NCBI GenBank assembly: GCA_004369085.1
Contig: ML210187.1
Location: 154,297-200,006 of the forward strand
Direction: 5' to 3'
DNA length: 45,710 bases
Source of the DNA: Coprinopsis marcescibilis
Lineage: Eukaryota > Basidiomycota > Agaricomycetes > Agaricales > Psathyrellaceae
A model generated the notes under the pieces. It saw only the letters and a program-made list of their open reading frames with translations. It was not told the origin of the DNA and ran no database searches. The position numbers and the translations under genes were made by a program. Of this stretch, positions 1 through 11,392 are shown piece by piece; position 1 is the stretch's first letter, and the number at the start of each line of letters is the position of its first letter.

Positions 1-2300
1 GGTAGAACATACACTGTGATTTTCGGAACTGCAGGTATTGTGGATCTAGACATATGAAGCGGGCAAGATTCAAAAACCTTAGAAAATGCGCAGAATTGAC
101 AGAATTTCAGGCTTGTAATGCAGAATTTGTAGGATATATCATTTCAGCTGTTAATAAAAATATTTGGAAGTGGTAAAGTAGGCCCATATCTAATTGCTAA
201 CATTGGTTTGAAGTCAATTGGCCAAGTTCTCGATGAGGGAGGGGAGAAAGAAGGTTTGCCGTCACGTCATGTGATCGTGTCACATTGGCCGGTCCATGAC
301 TGTATATTTGGCGGTGCTTGGCAAATCCCTCTGACGGATTGGTCATCCGCTTGATGGTTTTCGAACCGCGTCGTGCTCGCTGTCGACGTCAACGACGACG
401 ATGGCAGCAAAGGCAAAGGCTAGGTGCGTGTATTTTAAACCTGAGGAGATTTTTGCAACGTATCCCTAATATCTATCTTCAGGACCTTGATTATTCGGCT
501 GATATCGACTGCCCAGACGGGTTTCTTCTATACCACACAACGGCTCCGAACAGGTCCCAAGCTTTCCGCCGTAAAATATGACCCTGTAGGCAAGTATTGA
601 CCCAGTATGCAAGGCAAGTCGCAGAACTGAATGTGCTCGTCTCTTTAGTGAGGCAGCGGGTTCTATTCGTTGAGAGCAAGAAGACCAAGAAAGGTTGAGC
701 ATCTTTGAGGGGCGTGTTGGGAGACTAGACTGTGAGTTGGCGCAGCCCTCTCGAATACCTTTGACTTATCGCACCCTAGTTTCCATGTATACTCACATAA
801 TGACGGAACCATAATGCATCATGTTTCACTTCTCTGGGTCCTCTTCACACAACAGTCACCGCCATAATTAGCGAGGAGTCATTTCCGTGGGCGGGACTGT
901 GACGGAGCAAGCGCCACGCGGAGGGTGAGTGGTGGATGATGAATAGAAATCTGCCCCCAGTTATTGCTGCATCTCAAAAAACACAACTATCCAGTCGGGG
1001 CAACCAGAGGCGGCTTGATACCCCGAGTTCGACCATCCTGGACAAGGGACATCCGGCGAATTGTGTTGCGGACTCTTACGTTCCCAAATCTTTCTTTCCC
1101 TGCACACAGTTGTTTGGAGGTCCGAGGAAGGCGGTCAACCTACCATCGCCCGATTGTTGGCCTGTTCCGCAGGCATCTCACAAAAGGACCCAAGGCTTCG
1201 CAGTTCGCCGCGGGCTGCACGACTGCTCATGGCCTCGCCCGTCAAGACAATATATGGAGCTGGAATGTTGTGACATGTCGTGACGGTGGTTGTTGCCGAC
1301 GGCTGAGCTTACCTGGATCGTCAGGAAATGATGCTCTAAACCCGATTTGGGCAGAATACGTCCAACAACACATCGGTGACAACGAAGCTTGCCCAAGGAA
1401 GTGACAACCTTTGCGCGTACCTGCCCGGGGGTGTACTGTCCTGACAAATTCCGGTTTCAGAAATGCGAGTGACGACGTTGGGCTGTGTACTTACGTTGGA
1501 TCATGGGTGTCAGTGAGGTATTTTTTTGCAATGTCGAAACTCAAGCAAATTAACATCGACTCAGGGTCGGAATCCAGGACCACCACGCTGCGGTCAATCT
1601 ATGCCGTTGAAGACGAAAACCTTCATTAAGTCGCTAGTACCCACCATAGCATTCTAACTCTTTAACGTTGGTAGCAGGTCGTGTAGCACCAAAGATATCT
1701 TATTTTCTTGTGCCCTACAAACTGATCTCAACCATTTCAAATGTATGGCGTCTCTGGCGTACAAATTACTGACTTGGAACGGTGAGTCGTTTAACCGGCA
1801 TTTTCAAGTTCAGGCTTATGATCACAATTCTCTGACGAACGATGCTTATCAGAGGTGCATGGCTACGCTGAAACACAAGGACTCAGTTACCAAACATCAA
1901 ACTTTGTGAGTTAACTATGACAGAAGTCAATCCCCTATGCAGGATTCGCCATCTCAGGACAAAACGCTCTGCTCGAAAAACTTAAAACCACGGTATATGT
2001 GTGGTATTGAAAACATTGTACGAGGCGAGCTTCAGAATCAGATTCCTCCCTAGAAATCAACTAATTATGGAAACACGAAGGCTCTGGTGATGGTGCCTGT
2101 CGTGTACCTGCCCAATCGAAGACCACGCTGCGCCCGGAATAAGTTTTCAGTCTGGGCGAGACCTCGAGATGAGATGGGCGGGCTCCTTCCGTCTCGTGTA
2201 AGTCTTTTCTCGGCAAGGGAACACGTCTCAAGGTTCGGACACAATATGTCAAAGTATCTGCCTGGGGCTCAGGTAGCCGTGAATCGGTGCACGAACATTC
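1..2300. other. 5' intergenic region, no gene recognised
   Basis: Open frames up to 146 codons occur (for example 964-1404 on the plus strand), but they overlap one another in several frames. None has a recognisable domain, signal peptide or intron-supported extension. The last few hundred bases are the upstream region of the laccase gene. Nothing else could be supported. Confidence 0.5.
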
Positions 2301-2305
2301 CAAGG

Positions 2306-2313
2306 TATAAAAG
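2306..2313 (+). promoter_or_regulatory. TATA box of the first laccase gene
   Basis: TATAAAAG lies 132 bp before the laccase ATG at 2438. This would give a 5' leader of about 100 nt, a normal length for a fungal gene. Confidence 0.6.
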
Positions 2314-2437
2314 CTTTATGGACTCGAGGAATATTCACCATCCTCACAAAATTGCCTTTCTTTTATTTTCATCTCTTTTGCTTTTCATAGACTTTTGCAA
2401 CATTGCTAATCCCCCAAGAACGTCCCAATTCTTTCTA

Positions 2438-4562
2438 ATGTTTAATTTCCGATCATTGCTATCACTCGCCACGTTGGCTGTGGCGTTAGCCCCCCAGCTC
2501 ACCATGGCTCAACCGCCTACAGGAATAATGGGTCCAGTCGGAACCATGACCGTCACCAATAAGATTGTGGGACCCGATGGTTTCAGGCGACCGTGACTCC
2601 GATTTCCATACGTATTCGACTTAGTACTGACCCTTGAATTCTCTAGTGTCATCGTCGTCAATGACCTCCATCCCGGTCCACTGGTGACTGGGCAGAAGGG
2701 AGACAACTTTGACATCACGGTTGTCAACAATCTCGAAGATTCCACCATGCTTCGACAGACCAGCGTTGTACGTCTTCAACTGCCCGCAGTAATCACAAGG
2801 GTTGTCTGATAAAGTCTGTTCTTACTACAGCATTGGCACGGTCTCTTTCAGCACCAATCGGCTTGGGCAGATGGTCCTGAAGGCGTAACCCAATGCCCCA
2901 TCTCGCAGTCCGGTGAATCGTTTCGTTATACGTTCACTGGTGGTCAAGAAGCCGGTACTTATTGGTACCATTCCCATTTTGGCACTCAATACTGCGATGG
3001 GTTGCGAGGCCCCATGGTCGTCTATGACCCGCAGGACCCTCACCTTGGCCTCTATGATGGTTAGTGCAATTGCGTTGCAATTGCTTGAGTGAATTCGACT
3101 GATACTCCCCTTCTAGTTGATGATGGTAAGCTCCGCGAGCACGAAGGCTCGCGCATTTCAGGCGAACTCACCCCAAATTGCAGCCACCACCATCCTCACC
3201 CTCACCGACTGGTATCATTTACAAGCGCCAGCCCTCCAAGCACCCGCTCGCCCAGACGCGACTCTCATCAACGGCAAGGGCCGTCAACCCGGAAACACCA
3301 ACGCAGAACTCGCCATCGTAAACGTCGAAGAGGGCAAGCGATACAGGATCCGTCTTATCTCGCTCTCCTGCGACCCCAACTACGTGTTCTCGATCGACGA
3401 GCACGAAATGACTATTATCGAAGTCGATGGTCAGAATATCGCGCCAGTTCCAGGCATCCAGAGAATTCGTATCTTCACCGGTATGTCAAATGCTCTCGCG
3501 TGTGATTCTATTTATGAGCTTCTTTTCTGCAGGCCAACGATATTCATTCATTCTTGACACCGAGGTAAAGCGGTCAAGAACTACTGGATCCGATCTCTGC
3601 CCAATTTGGGTAACAACGGATTGGCGGGTGGCTTCACTGGTGGCATCAACTCTGCCGTTCTACGCTACTCGGGCGCTGCGTCCGCAGAGCCTACCACCCC
3701 CCAGTGGCCAAATACCAGCAAGGTCCTCGACGAGACAGAGTTACACCCCTTGATAAATGCGGCCGCCCCAGGAGGCAGTGCGCCTGCAGACGTCCATCTC
3801 AACTTGGCACTTGCGTTTAACGCGGGAACGCGCAAGTGGACTGTGGATGGCAAGTCGTGGACATCGCCTCCTGAGCCGGTTATGGCCCAAATGATGGCTG
3901 GTATCCCTCCCGAGCAGCTCCTTCCCGCTGGTTCAATCCGAACCTTGCCTAGGAATGCTGTTGTAGAAGTGTCTTTGCCTGCTCTTGTTACTGGTGGACC
4001 GGTACGTTTGTTTTCCCGATGCTTATGTTGTAAAACTGGCTCATCATGCGAAATAATCAAGCACCCCTTTCACTTACATGGTCATGCTTTCAGCGTCGTT
4101 CGAAGTGCCGGTAGCAGCATTTACAACTACGATAACCCGGTCCGACGCGATGTCGTCTCTATTGGAAACGCTGGTGATAATGTTACGATCCGATTTATTA
4201 CGGATAACCCAGGGCCCTGGTTCTTTCACTGGTGCGTACTCTAGCAAAAAAGCCTAATGATTCTGTCAGCTGATCCTAGCTAAAGTCACATAGAATTCCA
4301 TCTGCACGAGTAAGTACCCTGAAACATGACTAGTCCTCGTTATTTACGGTCTGCGCAGTGGTTTAGCGATGGTGTTTGCCGAAGCTCCCGAAGCTATCGC
4401 CGAGCAAGCACCCCCCGGTACGCCCGTTCTCTCTCAAATCCTGACGAATTAACCTTTCTGATGCACGTTGCAGCCGAGTGGAACACGCTGTGCGACAGAT
4501 TCAACGCCCTCCCGGAGTCAGCCACCCGAATCACGGCGCCTACGCCCGTCCCCCAGGCTTGA
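2438..4562 (+). pseudogene. laccase (multicopper oxidase) with a frameshift in exon 6
   Basis: Laccases oxidise phenols and reduce oxygen to water with four copper ions, outside the cell. Ten exons are readable: 2438-2592, 2647-2767, 2831-3059, 3117-3125 (nine bases), 3184-3480, 3533-4001, 4062-4231, 4286-4309, 4359-4417 and 4474-4562. A signal peptide ending near TMAQ opens the protein. The copper motifs HWHG, WYHSH, HPFHLHGH and HCHIEFH are all present, and Leu lies ten residues after the type-1 Cys. Exons 1 and 2 have the same lengths as in the second laccase of this window (155 and 121 nt), and exon 3 and exons 4+5 match its exons 3+4 and 5+6 (229 and 306 nt). In exon 6 the frame breaks at 3565-3572: after ILDTE eight bases precede the VKNYW codons where a multiple of three is needed, and total exon length leaves remainder two. 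It is either a recent pseudogene or an assembly indel; every other part looks functional. Confidence 0.85.
3117..3125 (+). other. nine-base micro-exon of the first laccase
   Basis: The exon TTGATGATG has a TAG acceptor at 3115-3116 and a GTAAGC donor at 3126. It encodes the Val-Asp-Asp stretch that laccases carry before the second cupredoxin domain. The second laccase encodes the same residues inside a 37-nt exon (39231-39267), which shows the micro-exon is real coding sequence. Confidence 0.75.
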
Positions 4563-4778
4563 GGCGTTAACCTCTGAGGACAAAGTGAAACTGGCCAATT
4601 TTATGGCCTTCGCTGAATCAACGACTGATACGGTCCTTGACTCGGCGTCGTTTGAGTTTACGTGGGAGGTCCTTCCAATCCAGTACTAAGTAGATGTACA
4701 TCCTACCACAACCTGGAATGTAATACTAGACGTGCGTGTATGGACTTGAGCAGTAGGATTTTAGATGTTTAATTACAT

Positions 4779-5440
4779 ACACCCCTTGACAGACGGGGCC
4801 CCAGAGACAGTGCGGCAACGGATGTTCATCTCGACTTGGGACTTGTGGGGAGGCGCAAGTGGACTGTGGAGGGCAGGTCGTGGACGTTGTGGCCCAAATG
4901 ATGGCTAGCATCCCTCCCGAGCATGCGCCTCCTATCCCTGTCCTTGCTATGTTGAGGAGCCGGTTCATCAATCGTGTAGCCCGTTCACTTCTAGCGTCGG
5001 TGGAAGTCCCGCCCGATATCAGCATTTGTGACAACTATGATGACCGTGACCCCGTCCGACGTCTCCATTAGAAGTGCTGGTGACACCGGTACCATCTGCT
5101 TCATCACGGATAACCCAGGACTGGGGTCCTCCCATTTGTGTGCAAGTACGACACTAAGATCCAATGATTCTGCAGTGCCAGCACATCCAAGCTATGGTCA
5201 CATACGTCAGTAAATGCCCTGAAACATGACTAGCGTTTACTGCGGTTTGCGATGATGTTCGCCGAAGCTTCCTCCATCACCGAGAACGCACCACCCGGTA
5301 TGCCCATTCTCTCGCAAATTTGACGAACTTCCTGACACATGTTACAGCCGTGGAACGCACTGTACCACAGGTTCGTCGCCCTCCCGAAGTCGGCTACCCG
5401 AATCACTGCACCTAGACGTACACCCGTCCCCCAGGCTTGA
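4779..5440 (+). pseudogene. decayed tandem copy of the laccase 3' third
   Basis: The segment is colinear with 3744-4562 of the laccase just upstream. It begins at the ACACCCCTTGA sequence, passes the RKWTV and AQMMA codons, the VTIRFITDNPG region and the GLAMVFAE exon, and ends at the same PTPVPQA-stop sequence. It has many substitutions and deletions. The histidine copper ligands of the HPFHLHGH motif are missing, the motif after ITDNPG is changed, and no continuous frame remains. It is a dead 3' fragment left by a partial tandem duplication. Confidence 0.85.
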
Positions 5441-6508
5441 GGCGTAAACTTCTGATTGCTAACTTCTGTTTACGCTTTCGCCATGCCGACGCTCAATAGG
5501 TGTATATCCTTACTTAAGCGATGCTGTAGTCCATCATCACCAGCACAATAGAGTCGGATTTTGTGGTATGTACTCTGCTCTTAAGTCTGTTTTTCAATCC
5601 TAGAACTTTGGCGCCAGTATCAATCTCAATGAACAACAACATAGACCCGTTTCAGGCGGCTTGGCCTCTAGTGTGGCACATAGGCATACAAGGAATTATC
5701 CCCCATATGGCATTGGTGTATGTGCGGTGCGGGGGGGATCATCAGGAATCATCATCCTGATCATCGCAGACGAAGCCTGAAATAGCTCATCCGTCTCTAT
5801 AATCTCGTTAAACAATGCCATCATACCACTGTCCCACACCAGCCCAAGTCAATAAGCGTGATTACTGGTTGGCGCTCGCGGCTCTGTACCCGCTGCTGTG
5901 TTTCTTGAGGCGTTGTTTAACACTTGAACTAGAGTATGCCTGCCTCCCGATCTAATGCATGATGCGGCCAACTTATTCGGATAACGAGTAACTCGTGCAA
6001 CGCTTGGTGAGACATGGAGCGCCGGAGGATCCACTGAGCCTACTATTACCAATTAGGCGAGATTCGAGGTCAATCTATTACTACTAATTTACACATCCAT
6101 CACGTTTAGCCCCGGATAACTCCTTGTACTACGGTCTGCTGCGCACCTGATGGATAACATTTGAGTAAGACAGTCGTAAGCCGGTCTCCTTGTTTCGAAG
6201 GCGCAGAAAATAGATTTAGCGCGCGGTCATTAGCGCCTGAGAATTGCTGAGGCGTGGCTTATCAACAGAGCGATGATGGTAGCAGAATGAGATTGAACAT
6301 AAGACAATGTGGTACTACAGATGACGATTCTTATAAAATGATACATGAAAGAACAAATGAGCGGTGTGGGGAGATCTACTAGATGGTACTATCAATGCAA
6401 GGAGGGTGGATGGATATGAATGGGCAAATGAATGGTCGAACACATAAATATCAATAATAGTACAGTTCAAAAAGGGACTTGAAACATAGGAAACAGAAAC
6501 AAGGGTTC
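5441..6508. other. intergenic, no gene recognised
   Basis: Only short unsupported frames occur here. A near-perfect hairpin (11-base arms, one mismatch, 7-base loop) lies at 5737-5765, made of ATCATC/GATGAT-type sequence. The right end is the 3' flank of the acireductone dioxygenase gene. Confidence 0.5.
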
Positions 6509-7377
6509 TCAGAGGGACAATTTCTGCCACGGCGTTATCCATGTAACCCAACTCCATATCCACAGGCCCCACCCTCGTGGTCCATGGCCGTCTTCCCCTT
6601 CCCTCAGCCCCAGCCACTCCTTCGTCTCCCTCAAGTATTCCATCCGATACGGATTAACCTCCAGCTCCTTACTCCTATACAAGTACACCCACTTCGGATC
6701 TGAGCCAAACAAGCGGATAGATTTGATATACCCCTCCTCGTCGAGGGTAAAGCGGTGGTAGATTCCTACCGGAATCACAACGAGGTCTTGAGGCTCGATC
6801 TGAAAGCGGATCCAACGCTCCGTCGGTGTTTCTGGGGCGGTAGGTGGGAGATCAGTTTACTTTTCGATGCGGAGCGGACGACCCTCGGAACAACAGGTTC
6901 TCTGAGACCGCCTTGCAAGATTAAACTCACCTCGGATATCATAGTAAGCTGACCCGTCGACGACGAACCGGATCTCCTCGTCCTCGTGCATGTGCCTTAT
7001 GACCAGCCGTCAGTTTACGCGACAGGATCTGATGCTGACCCCTCTTACTCTTGGAAAAAATAGACCATCTTTTCCTCGTATATCTGAAAGGAGGAATGTG
7101 TGGTCAGTGCTTGTGTGGCGACGGGAGACGACGTGCGGTCTGGACGCGAATGAAGAGTATGGCTTACCAGACCCAAGCCTTCCTTTGAAAGGCACATAAC
7201 ATCTCGGTTGGGGTAATCCCGTTCGATTGCAATTTGGTTCAGGATTTCCTCGTGCTTCTCCAGAGGTATTCTCCAATGCTTGATTCCCATATCGTATACT
7301 TTCTGGTTTGAAACAGACTCGCCCTTATGAGGGAGCCTTTGGTGTCCAGGGAGGTCGTCGTAGTACCAAGCGCGCAT
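6509..7377 (-). CDS. acireductone dioxygenase, paralogue 1 (C-terminally extended)
   Basis: This cupin enzyme acts in the methionine salvage pathway. With iron it converts acireductone and oxygen to formate and 4-methylthio-2-oxobutanoate, the methionine precursor. Four exons give 210 residues: 7168-7377, 7049-7083, 6931-6995 and 6509-6831. The start MRAWYYDD matches the family start. The metal ligands are visible in HMHEDEE (exon 3) and in [10 protein letters not shown] (exon 4). The protein runs about 30 residues beyond the usual end into a Trp-rich tail (LWIWSWVTW). Exons 2 and 3 have exactly the lengths of those in paralogue 2 (35 and 65 nt), but the last intron of that gene is absent here. 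A TATAAG lies about 75 bp upstream. The odd tail and more diverged sequence suggest it is the faster-evolving copy. Confidence 0.9.
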
Positions 7378-7450
7378 TTTGATGGATAATCGGGGGGAAG
7401 ATTGGGGGTAGGTTAAAGGATAGAGAGTGGCAACAGACGTATACCGAGAC

Positions 7451-7456
7451 CTTATA
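7451..7456 (-). promoter_or_regulatory. TATA box of acireductone dioxygenase paralogue 1
   Basis: TATAAG reads on the minus strand about 75 bp before the ATG at 7377. This fits a 5' leader of roughly 45 nt. Confidence 0.45.
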
Positions 7457-9765
7457 AAAAAGTCGACAACACCGCAGTACAGGCTTGTGGGAAGGGGGAT
7501 TTAATGAAGGAGGGACGATGCCACAGGATTCGCTTGTTAAATACCCAGATTTAGAATATATTCCCTTCAAGGCCCGGCCTGAGATAATCATCGAAGAACG
7601 CATTCCATTGGTGTCCTAACGGCAGTTCATCATGCTTCGCTGGTAACTTCACCGCGTTTCAAGTATCAAACTGGATCATAATTGATGTTGTCCACTTTCT
7701 CTGGATACACCAAAGTTGTTCCTTGATATCCGCACGCGCTTCAAGCCTAATTCAGCGCCAAATATCCAGTTTATCCAGTAATAGCCTATGAAAGTCAATT
7801 TACGGAGCACGCATTCCTCGTCTAGAGTTACCAGGCTACCCGAGCGGCGAAAGGCACATAGCGTCATTGGGAAGGAAGTTAGACCCATCGGGGAGCCGGC
7901 AAGGGCATTTCTGATGCGCAAGTGATCGTACTGGGAAAGGATGTCTTAATATGACAGGATACGACTCATAGGTTTCGCCAGACTAAGGGCTGCCTACAGC
8001 CGTTGCTTCAATCTTTCACCAACACAACACGGGTGTGCCACGAGGGCCCAGTCCCGGGTAAACCTGTATCGTCGCACCAGCGATCTCCACAGCTCAACAT
8101 ATCACTAGTGCACACGGTCGGGCTAGATGTTGAGATACCGAACCATGTGCTGCCATGTTCGGTTCGGAGATGGATTATAATGGGACAGTGGACTATGTAA
8201 GTGTCGTTTTCATTAACGAAATCTACAAAGCACGTCCGTCCCGTGCCTTGAAAATCGTGGGTTCCAATCGGGCTTGGCTGAAGATGCGAGGCTTCCACTT
8301 TCCAGCACGAGCTTGCGGCGTACCCTCCGGTGGAGTCGTTAAAGTTTACTTTAAGTTGGACGGAAGAATGCAGTTTAGACATTCCCAGCTTGTCATACCA
8401 AGCCTTCGTCCCTAATTACCATGAGAAATCGAAGCTGTCATTCGGCCTAATACGAGGGTGTTTGTGGCGGGCATGGCGGGGATGCACAGCGTGAGTTGAT
8501 GGGAACACTTCAATTGGTGATAAGGGATCCTAATTGGTGTGCGATCAAGTCGAAGCACTCAATCGCAAGAAACACCCCTGCGGACCTCTGCTTCTACTTC
8601 TACGCAGTGATAATCAAGAATTTAGAACCTTGATAGAAAAGATATCTTTAAAATGGCCTCCTTCTTGAGGGTGTGGGGCATGTAACTCTGTAAAACCCTT
8701 TCCCTGGACGCATCTCACCGAGTATACACTGGGGTGGAACTCTGCTTACTGTTTATATGTGGCCATCATTCGCGCGTTCGGTGACGGCAGTGAAATCAGT
8801 AATCAAAGATCACTCTCAGTCAGAGTTTCCCAAACACCTCAGCCCAGCAAGCCGCGATGCGGCGATGGAGTGTCGGGAATGCAACGCCGACCGCTACTGA
8901 GCCCTGACGACATGCTTAAATTAGCGAGCTTGCTGTTCAGCTCGTGTGGCAGGGTTAAGTTATGTCGTCGTCGTCCGGCTGGCGGGTTGCTTGCCTGCAG
9001 CGCTCACCCCTGTCGGGATGACGGCGACAGTTGTCAGCAACAGGACCGCCATCATTACGGCACGACGTAATATGTCCTACGCATTCAGGGATGACGAATC
9101 CAAAGAATCTGCAGCATTCAGGCCCCAGACCTCAGTCAACTTCTCAGATCTCAGCGATTGAAACGCTGCGTACGAAAGAATGCGTTTACATAGGCTTTAC
9201 AACTTGGCAATACTTTACAATGTTTACCGGGCATTCGGTCATTATCTATTGCGACTTCTTGGACGTTCGGAGAAGGGAAACACCGAGCCCAGCTGGTCAC
9301 AATCCAGTTTTTAGTAACAAAGATGACCGGACCGATGTAGCTGTAAGGTAACATGTCCAAGGTTGGCATCATGAAGTTTGGTTAATACACCGGCCTTGTT
9401 TAATCCGCCCTTGGTGAAGCGTTCAGGCCTTTAAACGTGACGGTTGCATGAGTCACGGAGGCACCCGGTGGCGGGGAACCACACTGACAGGTATTTCGAG
9501 AGATGGAAAGACGATGTAATTACACGGGCAATCGCTGTATCAGGTCAGAGATGGTCTAAGTTAGCTCACTGACTAGCAATCAACGCTCCCGCGGCGACCC
9601 CGCGAATCTTGAGGAAGGGTTAACTTCAACAACCTTTTAATAACGGGCAGAGACCGTTCCGTCGTGATATACTGTCATTTATTTCTAAATTGTATAAGCA
9701 TAAACTTTGGTCAGTGCGCACTAGTGTTGAGGGAGGATTGTTATAGTCGAGCTTGGTAATCATCG
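7457..9765. other. intergenic between the two acireductone dioxygenases
   Basis: About 2.3 kb without a recognisable gene. The longest frame (8008-8382, minus, 124 codons) is opposed by another frame on the plus strand (8155-8415) and has no family motif. No transposon ends, tRNA or clear repeat was seen. Confidence 0.5.
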
Positions 9766-10568
9766 TCAAGCCCCAACACCGATGGTGCGAAGGTAGGTGA
9801 GGCGATGTGCGTTATGTTCCGTTTCGTCGTTTCGGTTATATGGAACCCACTTCGGTTCGTCCTAGTCGCAACACAGGTCAGCCAGCCTGCAAGGGAACAT
9901 GGACAGAGGGTTTAGTTTGGACATAGGACTACCCACCTGGAAAAGACGGATAGCCTTGATGTAGTTGTTCTCGTCCAAGGTGAACCTGTGGTAGATACCA
10001 GCAGGGATTATCAAAAGATCTCCGGGGACAACGGAGATCCTGATCCACTCCTCGGACGGCGACTCTTCATCCGGAAACTGGGATTAATTGGTGGACAGGC
10101 GAAGATGCAGGCGTGTGCGCGTACCTCGGATGTCGAAGAAACCGCTGCCATCGACTACATATCTTATTTCCTCATCCTCGTGCAAGTGTCTAGATGCAAA
10201 AAGGGCTAATTAGCATATGCATCCTGCAGCAGAGACATCTAGATATAACGTACTCCGAAAAGAACGACTTGAGCTTCTCCTCGTACAGCTAGCGGAATTA
10301 TAAGCACATTTTCGTCGAAGCTTTTCGCCAGCCTAGCCGGAGGACTCACGTCTCCCAATCCATCCTTAGACACGGTGATGTGGTCTCGGTTCTTGTACCC
10401 TCTCTCTTCGGCGACCGCGTCGAGCTTGGGAAGATAACCATCAATTGGGATTTCCCAATAGCTGACACCGAGCTTCTTGAGCAGCGGTTCAGGAACAGGC
10501 CGCGAAGGAACGTAGTCGTGCGCAAGACGTTGGTCGCCCGGGATATTGTCGAAATAGTACGCTCGCAT
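9766..10568 (-). CDS. acireductone dioxygenase, paralogue 2 (canonical)
   Basis: This is the same methionine salvage enzyme, closer to the family standard. Five exons give 180 residues: 10350-10568, 10254-10288, 10125-10189, 9937-10064 and 9766-9861. The start is [15 protein letters not shown]. Metal-binding residues are in HLHEDEE (exon 3) and [10 protein letters not shown] (exon 4), and the C-terminus has the usual PYNRNDETE stretch. Exon 4 uses the acceptor at 10065-10066; an earlier AG at 10081-10082 would break the frame. An in-frame ATG at 10619 would add 17 residues, but the TATA box at 10655-10662 would leave almost no leader for it, so 10568 is preferred. Confidence 0.92.
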
Positions 10569-10654
10569 TGCCGTCCGGGATGTGTGCTGGGGCTGTTGGG
10601 GTCGTTGTGAAGCAGGCAAGGTCCAAAGAATGCTTACTCGTTGTAATCCAGCCG

Positions 10655-10662
10655 CTTATATA
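10655..10662 (-). promoter_or_regulatory. TATA box of acireductone dioxygenase paralogue 2
   Basis: TATATAAG on the minus strand lies about 90 bp before the preferred ATG at 10568. Its position helps choose that start over the upstream ATG at 10619. Confidence 0.45.
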
Positions 10663-11324
10663 CGATTTAGGACGTTTAGGAAGTCAGAACTGCGCTAATC
10701 CGAGTTCGATGGCGCAATCAGAGTGAATTGGAGAAGGATCCTTGCGAGAAATTACTCCGAGCTCGGCCAGGGCCAGGCTGGGCTGAAGCGTGAGAGTACG
10801 ATGACATCAGCCTCGGCTGGCTTCTCGGCAAGGTCCAGGAGGATCGCCGGGAAAATCCGCATTGCATCTTTTAATCGTCACACTCGACAAAGGTTCTAGT
10901 GTACGAATTTACTGCATTACGCGCGCTTTCTTCATTGGCTCTAAAATACTCAGACTAGCGCCTCATATCTATCTGAAAAAGTATGAACCAACTGGGCGGT
11001 GACGAACTAATAGCATTGTCGAGGATATTCCGTGAAATAATTTGAAGGAAATTCCGCCACCTCTGGTGAGTTGTGTTCGTTCAAGTCATATCAAAACTGA
11101 AGACCATTGCAGATTAAAGGATCTGCAAAACAAAACTGCGGAAGGGCTCTCGTCCTTCTGTGAGCGATTACCGCCCAGGTTACTGCGCAATCAACGTGTT
11201 TTCAAGACTATGTCTTCCAGCTTTGGAAAATCTCCGCAGGGCGCAGCTATGCCGCAGCCTCAAATCTCACCGAGAATCAAGGGCTATCACTTATGACATC
11301 AAAAGACCAAGCGAACCGATATGG
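10663..11324. other. divergent intergenic region, no gene recognised
   Basis: This is the shared upstream region of the minus-strand dioxygenase and the plus-strand membrane protein gene. Open frames here are short and overlap on both strands. Confidence 0.5.
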
Positions 11325-11330
11325 TATAAA
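11325..11330 (+). promoter_or_regulatory. TATA box of the membrane protein gene
   Basis: TATAAA lies 63 bp before the ATG at 11393 and only 15 bp before the upstream in-frame ATG at 11345. This favours 11393 as the start. Confidence 0.45.
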
Positions 11331-11392
11331 TCACGTCGTTCCCGATGTCAACTTTCAGCTTCCCCGCAACGAAGCCCATTTCATCTTTCACC

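Noticed and set aside
964..1404. 146-codon plus-strand frame
   Set aside because: It overlaps other frames on both strands, has no domain or signal, and no splice-supported extension.
5737..5765. Hairpin of ATCATC/GATGAT sequence as a terminator or RNA
   Set aside because: One isolated imperfect hairpin of simple sequence, with no gene end or other signal nearby.
8008..8382. 124-codon minus-strand frame between the dioxygenases
   Set aside because: No recognisable motif, and an open frame overlaps it on the other strand; likely random.
9031..9351. 106-codon frame
   Set aside because: No motif, and an opposite-strand frame overlaps it.
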